Source: an uncultured Oscillospiraceae bacterium
GTDB lineage: Bacteria; Bacillota; Clostridia; Oscillospirales; Oscillospiraceae
Reading direction: 5' to 3'
Length of the DNA: 48,626 nucleotides
Assembly (NCBI GenBank): GCA_934569045.1
Contig: CAKTJX010000017.1
Location: 1-48,626 of the forward strand
Shown one piece after another: positions 33,461-41,595 of the stretch. The position numbers and the translations under genes were made by a program. The notes below the pieces were generated by a model. The model was not told the DNA's origin. It saw only the letters and a program-made list of their open reading frames with translations, and searched no databases. Position 1 is the stretch's first letter. Each line of letters begins with the position of its first letter.

Positions 33461-33498
33461 CTGAAAAAAATCTGAAGAGCGGAAAATATTTTTTTCAG
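33461..33498. promoter_or_regulatory. Operator-like perfect inverted repeat
   Basis: CTGAAAAAAAT at 33461-33471 and ATTTTTTTCAG at 33488-33498, 11 of 11 complementary, 16 nt apart. It lies in the short divergent region between the VTC operon and the two-component genes, just upstream of the latter's promoter. Confidence 0.6.
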
Positions 33499-33503
33499 GG
33501 TTC

Positions 33504-33532
33504 TTTCAGAAATTGGAGTATGATGGTAATAT
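33504..33532 (+). promoter_or_regulatory. Promoter of the two-component genes
   Basis: TTTCAG-N17-TAATAT. A weak -35 fits activator dependence. The MITE at 33542 lies inside the resulting leader. Confidence 0.45.
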
Positions 33533-33541
33533 AGAAAAAAC

Positions 33542-33689
33542 AAATTGGGGTTTGTCGAAGTAACAGAGTACCCGGTTGAACGTATATCCTAATGGGGAAG
33601 CCCCAACCTTCCCCAAGGGGAAGGTTGAGGATTCCCTCCGGGGGTATACGTTCAACCGGGCGCTCTATCCCTTCAACAAACCCCAATTT
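33542..33689. mobile_element. 148-bp palindromic MITE, copy 2
   Basis: Inverted ends AAATTGGGGTTTGT / ACAAACCCCAATTT, sub-terminal inverted CCGGTTGAACGTATA / TATACGTTCAACCGG and a central hairpin ACCTTCCCC/GGGGAAGGT. Same family as 16083-16232. It sits between the putative promoter and the response regulator ribosome binding site. Confidence 0.85.
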
Positions 33690-33707
33690 ATGGAAAGGAG
33701 CACACCC

Positions 33708-34382
33708 ATGAACATTCTGATTGTCGAAGACGAGGCCGCCCTGGCGGGGGCGGTGGAGCATATTTTGCGGAAGGCGGGGCACACCACGGACTATGTGGCG
33801 GATGGACAGAGCGCGCTGGACTATATCCGGGGTTTTTCCTACGATCTGGTGCTGCTGGACGGGATGCTGCCCAAATTGGACGGGCTGGCGGTGCTGCGGC
33901 AGATTCGGCAGGAGCACATTGAGACTCCCGTGCTGATGCTCACCGCCCGGACCACGGTGCCGGACAAGGTGGCGGGGCTCAACGCCGGGGCAGACGACTA
34001 TCTGACCAAGCCCTTTGACCCGGAGGAGCTGCTGGCACGGGTGAACGCTATGACCCGCCGGAAGGGGGCCATGGTGCTGGACGAGCTGCACTTTGGCGAT
34101 CTGACCTTGCAGCTCAATTCCGCCCTGCTGTGCCGGGGCGGCAAAAATGTACAGCTGAGCCCCAAGGAATTCCAGCTGGCCCGGCTCATGCTGGCGGAGC
34201 CCCAGATGACCTATTCCAAGGAGCTGCTGATCTCCCGGGCCTGGGGCCTGGACTCCGAGGCCACGGACAACAATGTAGAGGCCTATATCTCCTTCCTGCG
34301 CAAGAAGCTGCGTTATCTGGGCTCCAACGTCACCATTAAGAACCTGCCGAAAATCGGCTACCGCCTGGAGATGGAAGCATGA
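33708..34382 (+). CDS. OmpR-family response regulator
   Basis: 224 residues. ATG 33708 (MNILIVEDE) with GGAAAGGAG upstream; a longer frame is an artefact of reading through the MITE. Receiver domain with phospho-acceptor Asp51 (LLDGMLP) and conserved Lys in TKPFDPEELL, and a winged-helix DNA-binding domain (ending IKNLPKIGYRLEM). Overlaps the kinase gene by ATGA. The divergent VTC operon is the obvious candidate target. Confidence 0.92.
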   Translation: MNILIVEDEAALAGAVEHILRKAGHTTDYVADGQSALDYIRGFSYDLVLLDGMLPKLDGLAVLRQIRQEHIETPVLMLTARTTVPDKVAGLNAGADDYLTKPFDPEELLARVNAMTRRKGAMVLDELHFGDLTLQLNSALLCRGGKNVQLSPKEFQLARLMLAEPQMTYSKELLISRAWGLDSEATDNNVEAYISFLRKKLRYLGSNVTIKNLPKIGYRLEMEA

Positions 34383-35626
34383 GAGAATACCGCAAGCGCT
34401 TTGTGCAGTTCAATATGCTGCTGATCGGCCTGGTGCTGCTGATTATGGTGCTGGCCATTGCCGTCTACATGGGGCGGGACTACTACCGCAGTCTGAAAAC
34501 CACCATGGAGCAGGTGGTGGCCCCCCTGGGGGCCTTCTCCCAGGCCCCGGAGGGGCAGAGATTCGCGGGGCGGCAGGAAAAGCCGGACCGCCGGGACCCG
34601 GGGGCGGATCAGGACATCCTTACGATCTTTTATAACCAGGAGGACGGCACCTATTCCGTGCTCTCCCCCAACAGCAGCTACGATGAGGAGACTTTGGGGG
34701 AGATGCTGGGCACCATTGTATCCCAGGAGGCGGACTTTGGGGTGCTGCGGGGTTTTTACACCATCTATTACCGCACCGGCTCCGGGAGCCCCTATAAAAT
34801 CGCCCTGGCCTCCACCGGCTACATCACCCACTCCATGCTCCGGCTGTGCCTGGCGCTGCTGGCGGTGTGGCTGGGGGCCATGGGGCTGTTTCTGCTGATC
34901 AGCATTCATCTGTCCAAAATCGCCGTGCGGCCCATGGATGAGGCCATGGCAAGGGAAAAGCAGTTCGTGGCGGATGCCTCCCACGATCTGAAAACGCCCC
35001 TGTCCGTGATTTTGGCCAACAACGCCATTCTCATGGAGAACCCGGAGCAGAGCGTGGGGAGCTTGCGCCGCTGGACGGAGAGCACCCAGTCCGCCGCCAA
35101 GCGGATGCAGGGGCTGATTGGGGAGATGCTGACCCTGGCGGATGTGGAACGGCCCGATGTGCAGCTGACCATGGAATCCCTGGACGCGGCCTCCCTGGTG
35201 ATGAAGACTGCCCTGGAGCTGGAATCCGTGGCTTATGAAAAGGGCGTGGAGCTGGAAACGGAGCTGCCGGATACCTGCGATCTCCGCACCAACGCCGACT
35301 ACTTCCAGCGGATTGTGGGCAGCCTGACAGAAAACGCCATCAAGTATGAGCCCGCCGGGGGCCGGGTGGTGCTGCGGCTGAGCCAAAAGGGCCGCAGGCT
35401 GACCCTGGAGGTCTGCAACCGCAGCAGCCGGATTCCGGCGGAGGACCTGCCCCATGTGTTTGACCGATTCTACCGGGGGGACAAGAGCCGCCAGGGGGAG
35501 ACCGGCGGCCACGGCCTGGGCCTTGCCATCACCAAGGAGATGGCGGAGCGGCTGGGCGGCAGCATCGTTGCGGAAAGCAGTGAGAATAACGGAACGGTCT
35601 TCCGGGTGCAGCTGCCAACCGGCTGA
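34379..35626 (+). CDS. Sensor histidine kinase
   Basis: 415 residues. Two membrane helices (about 12-33 and 158-182) around an extracellular sensor domain of about 120 residues that contains a Gln/Arg/Pro-rich stretch. The HisKA box FVADASHDLKTPL carries the phospho-acceptor His. The ATPase motifs are SLTENAIKYE, FDRFYRGDKSRQ and GGHGLGLAITKEM. Sensing is periplasm-facing; the ligand is unknown. Coupled to the preceding regulator. Confidence 0.92.
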   Translation: MREYRKRFVQFNMLLIGLVLLIMVLAIAVYMGRDYYRSLKTTMEQVVAPLGAFSQAPEGQRFAGRQEKPDRRDPGADQDILTIFYNQEDGTYSVLSPNSSYDEETLGEMLGTIVSQEADFGVLRGFYTIYYRTGSGSPYKIALASTGYITHSMLRLCLALLAVWLGAMGLFLLISIHLSKIAVRPMDEAMAREKQFVADASHDLKTPLSVILANNAILMENPEQSVGSLRRWTESTQSAAKRMQGLIGEMLTLADVERPDVQLTMESLDAASLVMKTALELESVAYEKGVELETELPDTCDLRTNADYFQRIVGSLTENAIKYEPAGGRVVLRLSQKGRRLTLEVCNRSSRIPAEDLPHVFDRFYRGDKSRQGETGGHGLGLAITKEMAERLGGSIVAESSENNGTVFRVQLPTG

Positions 35627-35666
35627 AAAAGTTTCGTTCCGAAAACGTTTAAGGAAAGATTTCGGC

Positions 35667-35694
35667 TTGACAGTCCCGTATTCTGTGCTATAAT
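35667..35694 (+). promoter_or_regulatory. Promoter of the diguanylate cyclase gene
   Basis: TTGACA-N16-TATAAT, a near-consensus promoter. The leader of about 115 nt can form a long hairpin (CCGGACAG... / CTGT..GTCCGG). Confidence 0.75.
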
Positions 35695-35812
35695 GATAAA
35701 ATATGATTTTATTCGCTCCGGACAGTTGTATAAATAGACAGTTCTTGCTGCTTTTGACGGTTATCTGTGCGTCCGGGGACACTGTGTCAGAAAGGCCTGG
35801 AGGAGATTTCCC

Positions 35813-37579
35813 GTGGATGCAAAGCACAAGGAGGGGCAAATTCGTTTTATTGTGATTCTGGCTGTATTCGTGCTGGGACTGCTGGTAGTGTGGCAGATGG
35901 TTCGCACTGTCCGTCGGTCTGACCTGGAAAAGGCGGTGGCCAAGGCCCAGCTCAACGCCGTCACCCATGCTGAACAGATGATTGACCAGCTGCGCAGTGG
36001 TGTGGTCATTACCGAGTCCCTAGAGCAAATCCTTATTAGCGGCAACGGCGTGCTGAACAACTTTGAAAAAGTAGCTGCCAATCAAATGCAGCCTTGTATT
36101 CAGTCCATCCAGCTGGCCCCTGATGGGGTTGTAACTGAGGTCTACCCGGAAGAGGGCAATGAAAATGCCAAGATCAATCTGTTCGCCGGCGATACTCGGA
36201 CTCAAGTCTGCCGATACGGCCAGGAGCATGATCTTGTCACCTTTCAGGGGCCGTTCAACCTGAACCAGGGCGGCAAGGGTATCGCCATCCGTAACCCGGT
36301 GTTTCTGGAACAGGAGGACGGCAGCCGGCGGTTCTGGGGCTTTACCATCGCCATTATCCGGGTGCCGGACATTTTTGAGTCCACCATTGATGCCCTCCAT
36401 GGTTTCGGCTATGACTATCGGCTGTCTGTGATGGCTCAGCCTATTCAAACGGAATTCGAGGTGGTGGGTAGCTCCGGTGCGGCTCTGACAGACGCGGTAT
36501 CCTACACTATAGAGCTGGGTAATTGCAGCTGGAAGCTGGAGGTCGCCCCTGTGGGCGGCTGGAACAGCGGCATCCACACTTGGCAGGTTGCGTTGCTGGG
36601 CACTGCCATTGTGTTGCTGTTCACTGGACTGGTGGCAGCGATGCTGGTTCTGAATGACGGGCGGCGCCGTTTCCGTCATATGGCCGCTACGGATGCCGTG
36701 ACAAGACTTCTGAACCGCAACGGCTTCGACCGGGCAGTGGAGGTCTACTACCGGGAGCACCCCGGCGAAAGCTGTGTGGCGGGGCTGCTGGATATTGACG
36801 ATTTCAAACTGGTAAACGATGTTTACGGCCATATCGCCGGTGACCAGGTCCTGCAACAGCTGGCGGAGGATCTGCGGCAGACCTTTCCGGAGGATGCCAT
36901 CCTGGGCCGCAATGGCGGCGATGAATTCTCCTTCCTGCTGAAAAATGTCACGGAGGAGGCCGTCCGGGAGAAGATTCAGCGCTTTGCTGCCAAGGACCGG
37001 CAGTTTATCAGCCAGGGGGCGCTCCATGGCTTCGGCATTTCCCTGGGCTACGCCGGGGGAAGTGCGGTTCCCGCGGAGACTTCCCTGCTCAGCAAGGCGG
37101 ACATGGCTCTGTACGCGGTGAAGCTCCAGGGCAAGCACAGCGCCCAGGCCTACACAGACCACATCGAGCGCAGCCGCCGGGTTCAGCTGGGCTTCGCCCT
37201 CCATGACCTGTCCGAAAACCTGCCGGGGGCTTTCTTGATTTACAAGGCCAATCCCCAGGACGATACCCTGCTCTATGCCAGCCAGGAGCTCATCGACCTG
37301 GTGGGCTGCCAGGATTTCCGGGACTTCATGCGCTTTACCGGCGGCCACTTCGGCAGCCTGATCCACCCGGAGGACCGGCAGACAGTGGAGGAGAGCATCT
37401 GGGCCCAGATCAACAGCGGCTCCGACGGCAACAACGACTATGTCGCCTTCCGCTGCGCCGTCTCCGACGGCAGCTACCGCAGCGTGCTGGATCACGGGCG
37501 GATTGTGGACAATCCCCATTATGGAAAGCTCTTCTACGTGCTCTTCATTGACCGGGCGTTTTTGAAGCGATATACATGA
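35813..37579 (+). CDS. Diguanylate cyclase with extracellular sensor and C-terminal PAS-like domain
   Basis: 588 residues, GTG start with GGAGGAGA upstream. A membrane helix (about 12-33), a CHASE/Cache-like extracellular domain (about 40-250), a second helix (about 258-282) and a GGDEF domain follow. The domain has DAVTRLLNRNGF at its start and an intact NGGDEF near residue 367. After it comes a PAS-like region of about 130 residues (FLIYKANPQDDTLLYASQELIDL), an unusual position. It is expected to make cyclic di-GMP. No EAL domain, and no c-di-GMP riboswitch was recognised. Hairpin array C starts 5 nt after the stop codon. Confidence 0.92.
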   Translation: MDAKHKEGQIRFIVILAVFVLGLLVVWQMVRTVRRSDLEKAVAKAQLNAVTHAEQMIDQLRSGVVITESLEQILISGNGVLNNFEKVAANQMQPCIQSIQLAPDGVVTEVYPEEGNENAKINLFAGDTRTQVCRYGQEHDLVTFQGPFNLNQGGKGIAIRNPVFLEQEDGSRRFWGFTIAIIRVPDIFESTIDALHGFGYDYRLSVMAQPIQTEFEVVGSSGAALTDAVSYTIELGNCSWKLEVAPVGGWNSGIHTWQVALLGTAIVLLFTGLVAAMLVLNDGRRRFRHMAATDAVTRLLNRNGFDRAVEVYYREHPGESCVAGLLDIDDFKLVNDVYGHIAGDQVLQQLAEDLRQTFPEDAILGRNGGDEFSFLLKNVTEEAVREKIQRFAAKDRQFISQGALHGFGISLGYAGGSAVPAETSLLSKADMALYAVKLQGKHSAQAYTDHIERSRRVQLGFALHDLSENLPGAFLIYKANPQDDTLLYASQELIDLVGCQDFRDFMRFTGGHFGSLIHPEDRQTVEESIWAQINSGSDGNNDYVAFRCAVSDGSYRSVLDHGRIVDNPHYGKLFYVLFIDRAFLKRYT

Positions 37580-37584
37580 AAATC

Positions 37585-37753
37585 GGGGGAGGCCGCATTG
37601 CGGCCTCCCCCGGTGAAATCCGGCCTTCGGCCGGGTGAAATCTGCCTGCGGCAGAAGAAATCCAATCTTGGATTGGACGAAATCGCCCTTGCGGGCGAAA
37701 TGGTGTCCCTTCGGGACGGTGAAATGGAAAAGAGTGCGCATTTTGGCGCACTC
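37585..37753 (+). repeat. Modular hairpin array C (seven hairpins)
   Basis: GGGGAGGCCGC/GCGGCCTCCCC, CCGGCC/GGCCGG, CTGCC/GGCAG, CCAATC/GATTGG, GCCC/GGGC, GTCCC/GGGAC and GAGTGCGC/GCGCACTC. They are joined by GTGAAATC, GAAGAAATC, GACGAAATC and related linkers. Same order as arrays A and B, with paired base changes in hairpins 3 and 5. It lies between the diguanylate cyclase stop codon and the convergent pseudouridine synthase gene. Confidence 0.85.
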
Positions 37754-37755
37754 CT

Positions 37756-38346
37756 TTATTTTGCCCACTCCGGCTCCGCTTTAAAGCGGAGCTGTTTGCC
37801 TTTCCAGGGGAAAGCCAGGGTGGCGGAGAATAGATGAATCTGGGTTTCCTTGGCGCGGCTGCCGTATTTATGGTCGCCAACCAGTGGAAAGCCACGGGAG
37901 GCAAACTGAACCCGAATCTGGTGGCTGCGGCCGGTTTCCAGGAAGACCCGGACCAGGCTCTCTTCCCCGGGGCGCAGGACCTGATAGCGAAGAGCCGCGG
38001 GGCGGACCCCGGCGCGCTGGCGCTTGACCACATAGACCTTGTTTTTCCGGCTGTCCTTCCACAGAAGGTCCTCCATCCGGCCTTCTGTTTCCTCCGGGCA
38101 GCCATGAATCAGGGCCAGATATTCTTTTTCAAGCTTTCCCCGGGTCATCAGGGCGCTCATAGCCGCCGCAGCCTGCTTGTTTCGGGCGAAGACCATCAGA
38201 CCGCCCACGCCCTGGTCCAGCCGGTGCACGGGGTAGCATTCGCCCCCCAGCTGCTGTGTCAGCAGGGCGGGCACCTCCTTTTCGGAGTCCACGCCCATCG
38301 GCTTGATGCAGACGGCCAGGTCAGCCGTTTGATAGATAATTTCCAT
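37756..38346 (-). CDS. RluA-family pseudouridine synthase, short form
   Basis: 196 residues. Catalytic motif HRLDQGVGGLMVFA with the conserved Asp; the following residue is Gln where many family members have Arg. Later motifs GRSHQIRVQFASRGFPLVGDHKYG complete the catalytic domain. There is no S4 domain. It isomerises uridine in rRNA or tRNA; the exact site is unknown. It starts 9 nt after the LarC gene at the tail of the polysaccharide operon. Confidence 0.92.
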   Translation of the reverse strand: MEIIYQTADLAVCIKPMGVDSEKEVPALLTQQLGGECYPVHRLDQGVGGLMVFARNKQAAAAMSALMTRGKLEKEYLALIHGCPEETEGRMEDLLWKDSRKNKVYVVKRQRAGVRPAALRYQVLRPGEESLVRVFLETGRSHQIRVQFASRGFPLVGDHKYGSRAKETQIHLFSATLAFPWKGKQLRFKAEPEWAK

Positions 38347-38355
38347 CGTTTTCCC

Positions 38356-39174
38356 TTAAGCCTGCCCCAGCATGGCGCGGATGCAGTTGGCGGCGGGGAA
38401 ATCCTTGGTGCCGAGACCGTAACCGATGCGTTCCACGGTCATCAGGGGCAGCTGGCCATAGGCGGTGACGAACTGCCGCAGCATCGCCGCCCCGGTGGGG
38501 GTGCAGAGCTCCCCGGGAATGTCCCCGGCCCGGATGGGAACCCCCACCAGCAGCAGCGCGGTGGCGGGGGCGGGGACGGGAAGAATGCCGTGGGCACAGC
38601 GCACCTTGCCAAAGCCCACCTGTACGGGGGAGGCAATGATCTGCTCGGGAGCCAGCTGCTCCAGCAGATAGCACACGGCGGTGATATCCGCCAGGGCATC
38701 CAGAGACCCTACCTCATGGAGGTGAATCTGGTCCACAGGTGCCCCGTGAATCTGGCTCTCCGCCTGGGCAATCCGGTCATAGACGGCGAGAATATTGTCC
38801 TTCACCCCCTGGGACAGGGGCAGGCCGGTCACGGTCTCCCGGATCTCCGCCAGATCGGTGTGGTGGTGATGCGCATGGTCGTGGGAATGGCCGTGTGCAT
38901 GATCATGGGTGTGCCCATGGTCATGCTCCTGCCCATGGGAATGCTCCGGAATATCCTCGGAGGCGGGCTCCTCCTGGCCGTGGACAAGGACATGCATATG
39001 GGTGCCGGTGATGCCGCACTTGGCGGCGGTTTCAGCGGTGTAAACAATGCCGGGAAGGCCCAGGCGGTTCAGCTCCTCCAGGGCCTTGGCACGATCCGGC
39101 ATCAGCTCCAGCAGGGCGGCGGTGAGCATATCCCCGGCGGCGCCCATGCCCAGGTCCAGATAAAGGGTTTTCAT
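38356..39174 (-). CDS. LarC-type protein, N-terminal half (LarC1-like)
   Basis: 272 residues, CAGGAG upstream. It starts MKTLYLDLGMGAAGDM and has a His-rich metal-binding loop (about 78-108, alternating His/Asp/Gly), then HLHEVGSLDALADI and CTPTGAAMLRQF, all typical of LarC (DUF111). LarC inserts nickel into the pincer cofactor of lactate racemase and is about 400 residues when complete. The C-terminal CTP-dependent part is absent, and the next gene starts immediately. larA, larB and larE are not in the window. Confidence 0.88.
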   Translation of the reverse strand: MKTLYLDLGMGAAGDMLTAALLELMPDRAKALEELNRLGLPGIVYTAETAAKCGITGTHMHVLVHGQEEPASEDIPEHSHGQEHDHGHTHDHAHGHSHDHAHHHHTDLAEIRETVTGLPLSQGVKDNILAVYDRIAQAESQIHGAPVDQIHLHEVGSLDALADITAVCYLLEQLAPEQIIASPVQVGFGKVRCAHGILPVPAPATALLLVGVPIRAGDIPGELCTPTGAAMLRQFVTAYGQLPLMTVERIGYGLGTKDFPAANCIRAMLGQA

Positions 39175-39189
39175 AAGGCAATTCTCCTG

Positions 39190-40386
39190 TTATACGGGTT
39201 CAAAGAAGGTATCGGGTCGCTGGGGGTCAAAGATCTCGTTGCAGGTCATGACCGTCACCAGATTCTCCGTTTCGGACAGATTCTGAATGCTGTGTGTCCA
39301 GCCTGGGATCATGTGGACGGCCTCGATGCGGTCGCCGCTGACGGTGAACTCCACGGTCTCCCCGGTGTGGATATTCCGCTCCCGGATCAGCCCCCGGCCC
39401 TGGACCACGATGAACAGCTCCCACTTGGAGTTGTGCCAGTGCTGGCCCTTGGTGATGCCGGGGCGGGAAATATTGATGCTGACCTGGCCGCAGTCCTGGG
39501 TGTGCAGCAGCTCCGTAAAACTGCCCCGGTCATCCACGTTCATTTTCAGCGGGAACTTGAATTTGTCCGCCGGAAGGTAGGTCAGATACAGGGAGTACAG
39601 CTTTTTGGCAAAGCTGTTTTCCGGCATTTTGGGCATCAGGAGCGTCTCCGGCTGGGCCGTGAACTGCCGCAAAAGGTCCACAATCTCTCCCAGGGTGACC
39701 CTGTGGGTCACGGGGACGCAGCAGTAGCGGCCATCGGGGGTAAGCCGGGTTTCCACGCCGTCAAATTCGCAGCGCTGGGGCTTTCCCTCCAGCAGGTCGA
39801 ACATACCCTCCACCAGATCGTCGATGTAGAGCAGCTCCAATTCCGTATTGGGGTCGTTGACGGTATAGGGCTGGTCGTTGGCCACAGCCCAGCAGAAGGT
39901 GGAAACGGCACTGTTGTACTTGGGGCGGCTGTGGCCCATGAGGTTGGGGAAGCGGTAGACATAGACCGGGCTCCCGGTTTCCTGGGCGTAGGCGAAGAAC
40001 AGTTCTTCCCCGGCCTTTTTACTGCGGCCATACTCGGAGTTTCCGAAGCGCCCCGCAAGGGTGGCCTGGATGGAGGAGGAGAGCATGATGGGGGCGTGGT
40101 TTTCGTGGCGTTTCAGGGTGTCCAGCAGCTGGGAGGCGAAGCCAAAGTTGCCCTTCATAAAGTCCTCGGGATTCTCCGGGCGGTTCACCCCCGCCAGATT
40201 GAAGACGAAGTCCGCCTTGGCGCAGTAGGCATCCAGCTCCTCCTGGGTGGAGTCCCGGTCATATTCGTAGATTTCGCCGATGTGTAGGTTGGGACGGGTG
40301 CGGGTCTTGCCGTCCCGCAGGTTTTTCAGGTTGTCCGTCAGGGCGGTGCCCACCATGCCCTTGGCTCCGGTGATCAGAATATTCAT
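39190..40386 (-). CDS. capF: CapF-like bifunctional epimerase/reductase of UDP-L-FucNAc synthesis
   Basis: 398 residues from ATG 40386. N-terminal SDR domain (MNILITGAKGMVG, about 1-260; YGRSKKAGE catalytic block) and C-terminal cupin domain (about 265-398; GQHWHNSKWELFIVVQG, HMIPGWTHSIQNL). This two-domain build is specific for CapF/FnlB/WbjC. In the CapE-CapF-CapG pathway it epimerises at C3 and reduces at C4 to give UDP-N-acetyl-6-deoxy-L-talosamine. The CapG and CapE homologues lie next to it in the same operon. Confidence 0.92.
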   Translation of the reverse strand: MNILITGAKGMVGTALTDNLKNLRDGKTRTRPNLHIGEIYEYDRDSTQEELDAYCAKADFVFNLAGVNRPENPEDFMKGNFGFASQLLDTLKRHENHAPIMLSSSIQATLAGRFGNSEYGRSKKAGEELFFAYAQETGSPVYVYRFPNLMGHSRPKYNSAVSTFCWAVANDQPYTVNDPNTELELLYIDDLVEGMFDLLEGKPQRCEFDGVETRLTPDGRYCCVPVTHRVTLGEIVDLLRQFTAQPETLLMPKMPENSFAKKLYSLYLTYLPADKFKFPLKMNVDDRGSFTELLHTQDCGQVSINISRPGITKGQHWHNSKWELFIVVQGRGLIRERNIHTGETVEFTVSGDRIEAVHMIPGWTHSIQNLSETENLVTVMTCNEIFDPQRPDTFFEPV

Positions 40387-40390
40387 GGAA

Positions 40391-41566
40391 TCAGCCCTTT
40401 CTCCACACCATCTTGTTGACCACGCCCACATAGCTCTGAATGAGCTTGACCACTTTGTCGGATACGTTCTCGTCCACATAGTTGGGTACGGGCAGGCCGT
40501 AGCAGCCGTCCCGGACCATCTCCACGGCTACGTCCACGGCCTGCAGCAGCCCCTTCTCGTCGATGCCGGAGAGAATGAAGCCCGCCTTATCCAGGCTTTC
40601 GGGCCGCTCGGTGGAGGTGCGGATGCACACGGCGGGGAAGGGGTGGCCCACGCTTGTAAAGAAGCTGCTCTCCTCCGGCAGGGTCCCGGAATCAGATACC
40701 ACGCAGAAGGCGTTCATTTGCAGGCAGTTGTAGTCATGGAAGCCCAGGGGCTCATGCTGGATGACCCGCTTGTCCAGCTGGAAGCCCGTCGCCTCCAGGC
40801 GCTTTTTGGAGCGGGGGTGACAGGAGTAGAGGATGGGCAGGTCATACTTTTCCGCCATGGCGTTGACGGCGGAGAACAGGGAGCGGAAGTTCTTCTCGGT
40901 ATCGATATTCTCCTCCCGATGGGCGGATAGGAGAATGTACTTCCCTTTGGTGAGCCCCAGGCGGGCGTGAATATCGGAGGCTTCGATTTTCGCGAGGTTC
41001 TGGTGCAGCACCTCGGCCATGGGAGAACCGGTGACGTAGGTCCGCTCCCTGGGCAGGCCGGTGTCCGCCAGATAGCGGCGGGCGTGCTCGGAGTAGGCCA
41101 TATTCACATCGGAGATAATGTCCACAATGCGGCGGTTGGTCTCCTCCGGCAGGCATTCGTCTTTGCAGCGGTTGCCCGCCTCCATGTGGAAGATGGGGAT
41201 GTGCAGCCGCTTAGCGCCGATGACGGACAGGCAGCTGTTGGTATCCCCCAGCACCAGCACAGCATCGGGCTGGGTGGCCACCATGAGCTTATAGCTCTCG
41301 GAGATAATATTGCCCATGGTCTCGCCCAGGTCCGCGCCCACGGCGTTCAGGTAAACCTCCGGGTCCTTCAGGCACAGGTCGTGGAAGAAGACGCCATTGA
41401 GGTTATAGTCGTAGTTCTGCCCCGTGTGGGCCAGGATCACATCGAAATACCGGCGGGTTTTGTTGATGACGGCGGCCAGCCGAATGATCTCCGGCCGGGT
41501 GCCCACAATGATCAGAAGCTTGAGCTTCCCGTTGTTCTGGAAGGAAACATTACTGTAGTCTGCCAT
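40391..41566 (-). CDS. capG: CapG/FnlC-like UDP-HexNAc 2-epimerase
   Basis: 391 residues. Non-hydrolysing UDP-N-acetylglucosamine 2-epimerase fold: IIVGTRPEIIRL, HTGQNYDYN, VLGDTNSCLS, HMEAGNRCKDECLPEETNRRI, LSAHREENID and VSDSGTLPEESSF. Given the neighbouring CapE and CapF homologues, it should do the last step, C2 epimerisation to UDP-N-acetyl-L-fucosamine, rather than make UDP-ManNAc as WecB does. Only 4 nt separate it from capF. Confidence 0.9.
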   Translation of the reverse strand: MADYSNVSFQNNGKLKLLIIVGTRPEIIRLAAVINKTRRYFDVILAHTGQNYDYNLNGVFFHDLCLKDPEVYLNAVGADLGETMGNIISESYKLMVATQPDAVLVLGDTNSCLSVIGAKRLHIPIFHMEAGNRCKDECLPEETNRRIVDIISDVNMAYSEHARRYLADTGLPRERTYVTGSPMAEVLHQNLAKIEASDIHARLGLTKGKYILLSAHREENIDTEKNFRSLFSAVNAMAEKYDLPILYSCHPRSKKRLEATGFQLDKRVIQHEPLGFHDYNCLQMNAFCVVSDSGTLPEESSFFTSVGHPFPAVCIRTSTERPESLDKAGFILSGIDEKGLLQAVDVAVEMVRDGCYGLPVPNYVDENVSDKVVKLIQSYVGVVNKMVWRKG

Positions 41567-41595
41567 AGGAATTGCTGCCTTTCTGTTTTCAATTT

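Noticed and set aside
33576..33707. 44-codon N-terminal extension of the response regulator
   Set aside because: It is translated MITE sequence; the receiver domain begins at MNILIVEDE with its own ribosome binding site.
36020..37768. 582-codon reverse open frame
   Set aside because: Antisense of the diguanylate cyclase gene, which has intact domain motifs; no start signal.
38340..38360. Programmed frameshift joining LarC1 to LarC2
   Set aside because: The next gene downstream is a pseudouridine synthase starting 9 nt later; no LarC2-like sequence is present in any frame.
37834..40287. 817-codon forward open frame
   Set aside because: It spans three well-supported reverse genes (pseudouridine synthase, LarC, CapF) and has antisense-type composition.
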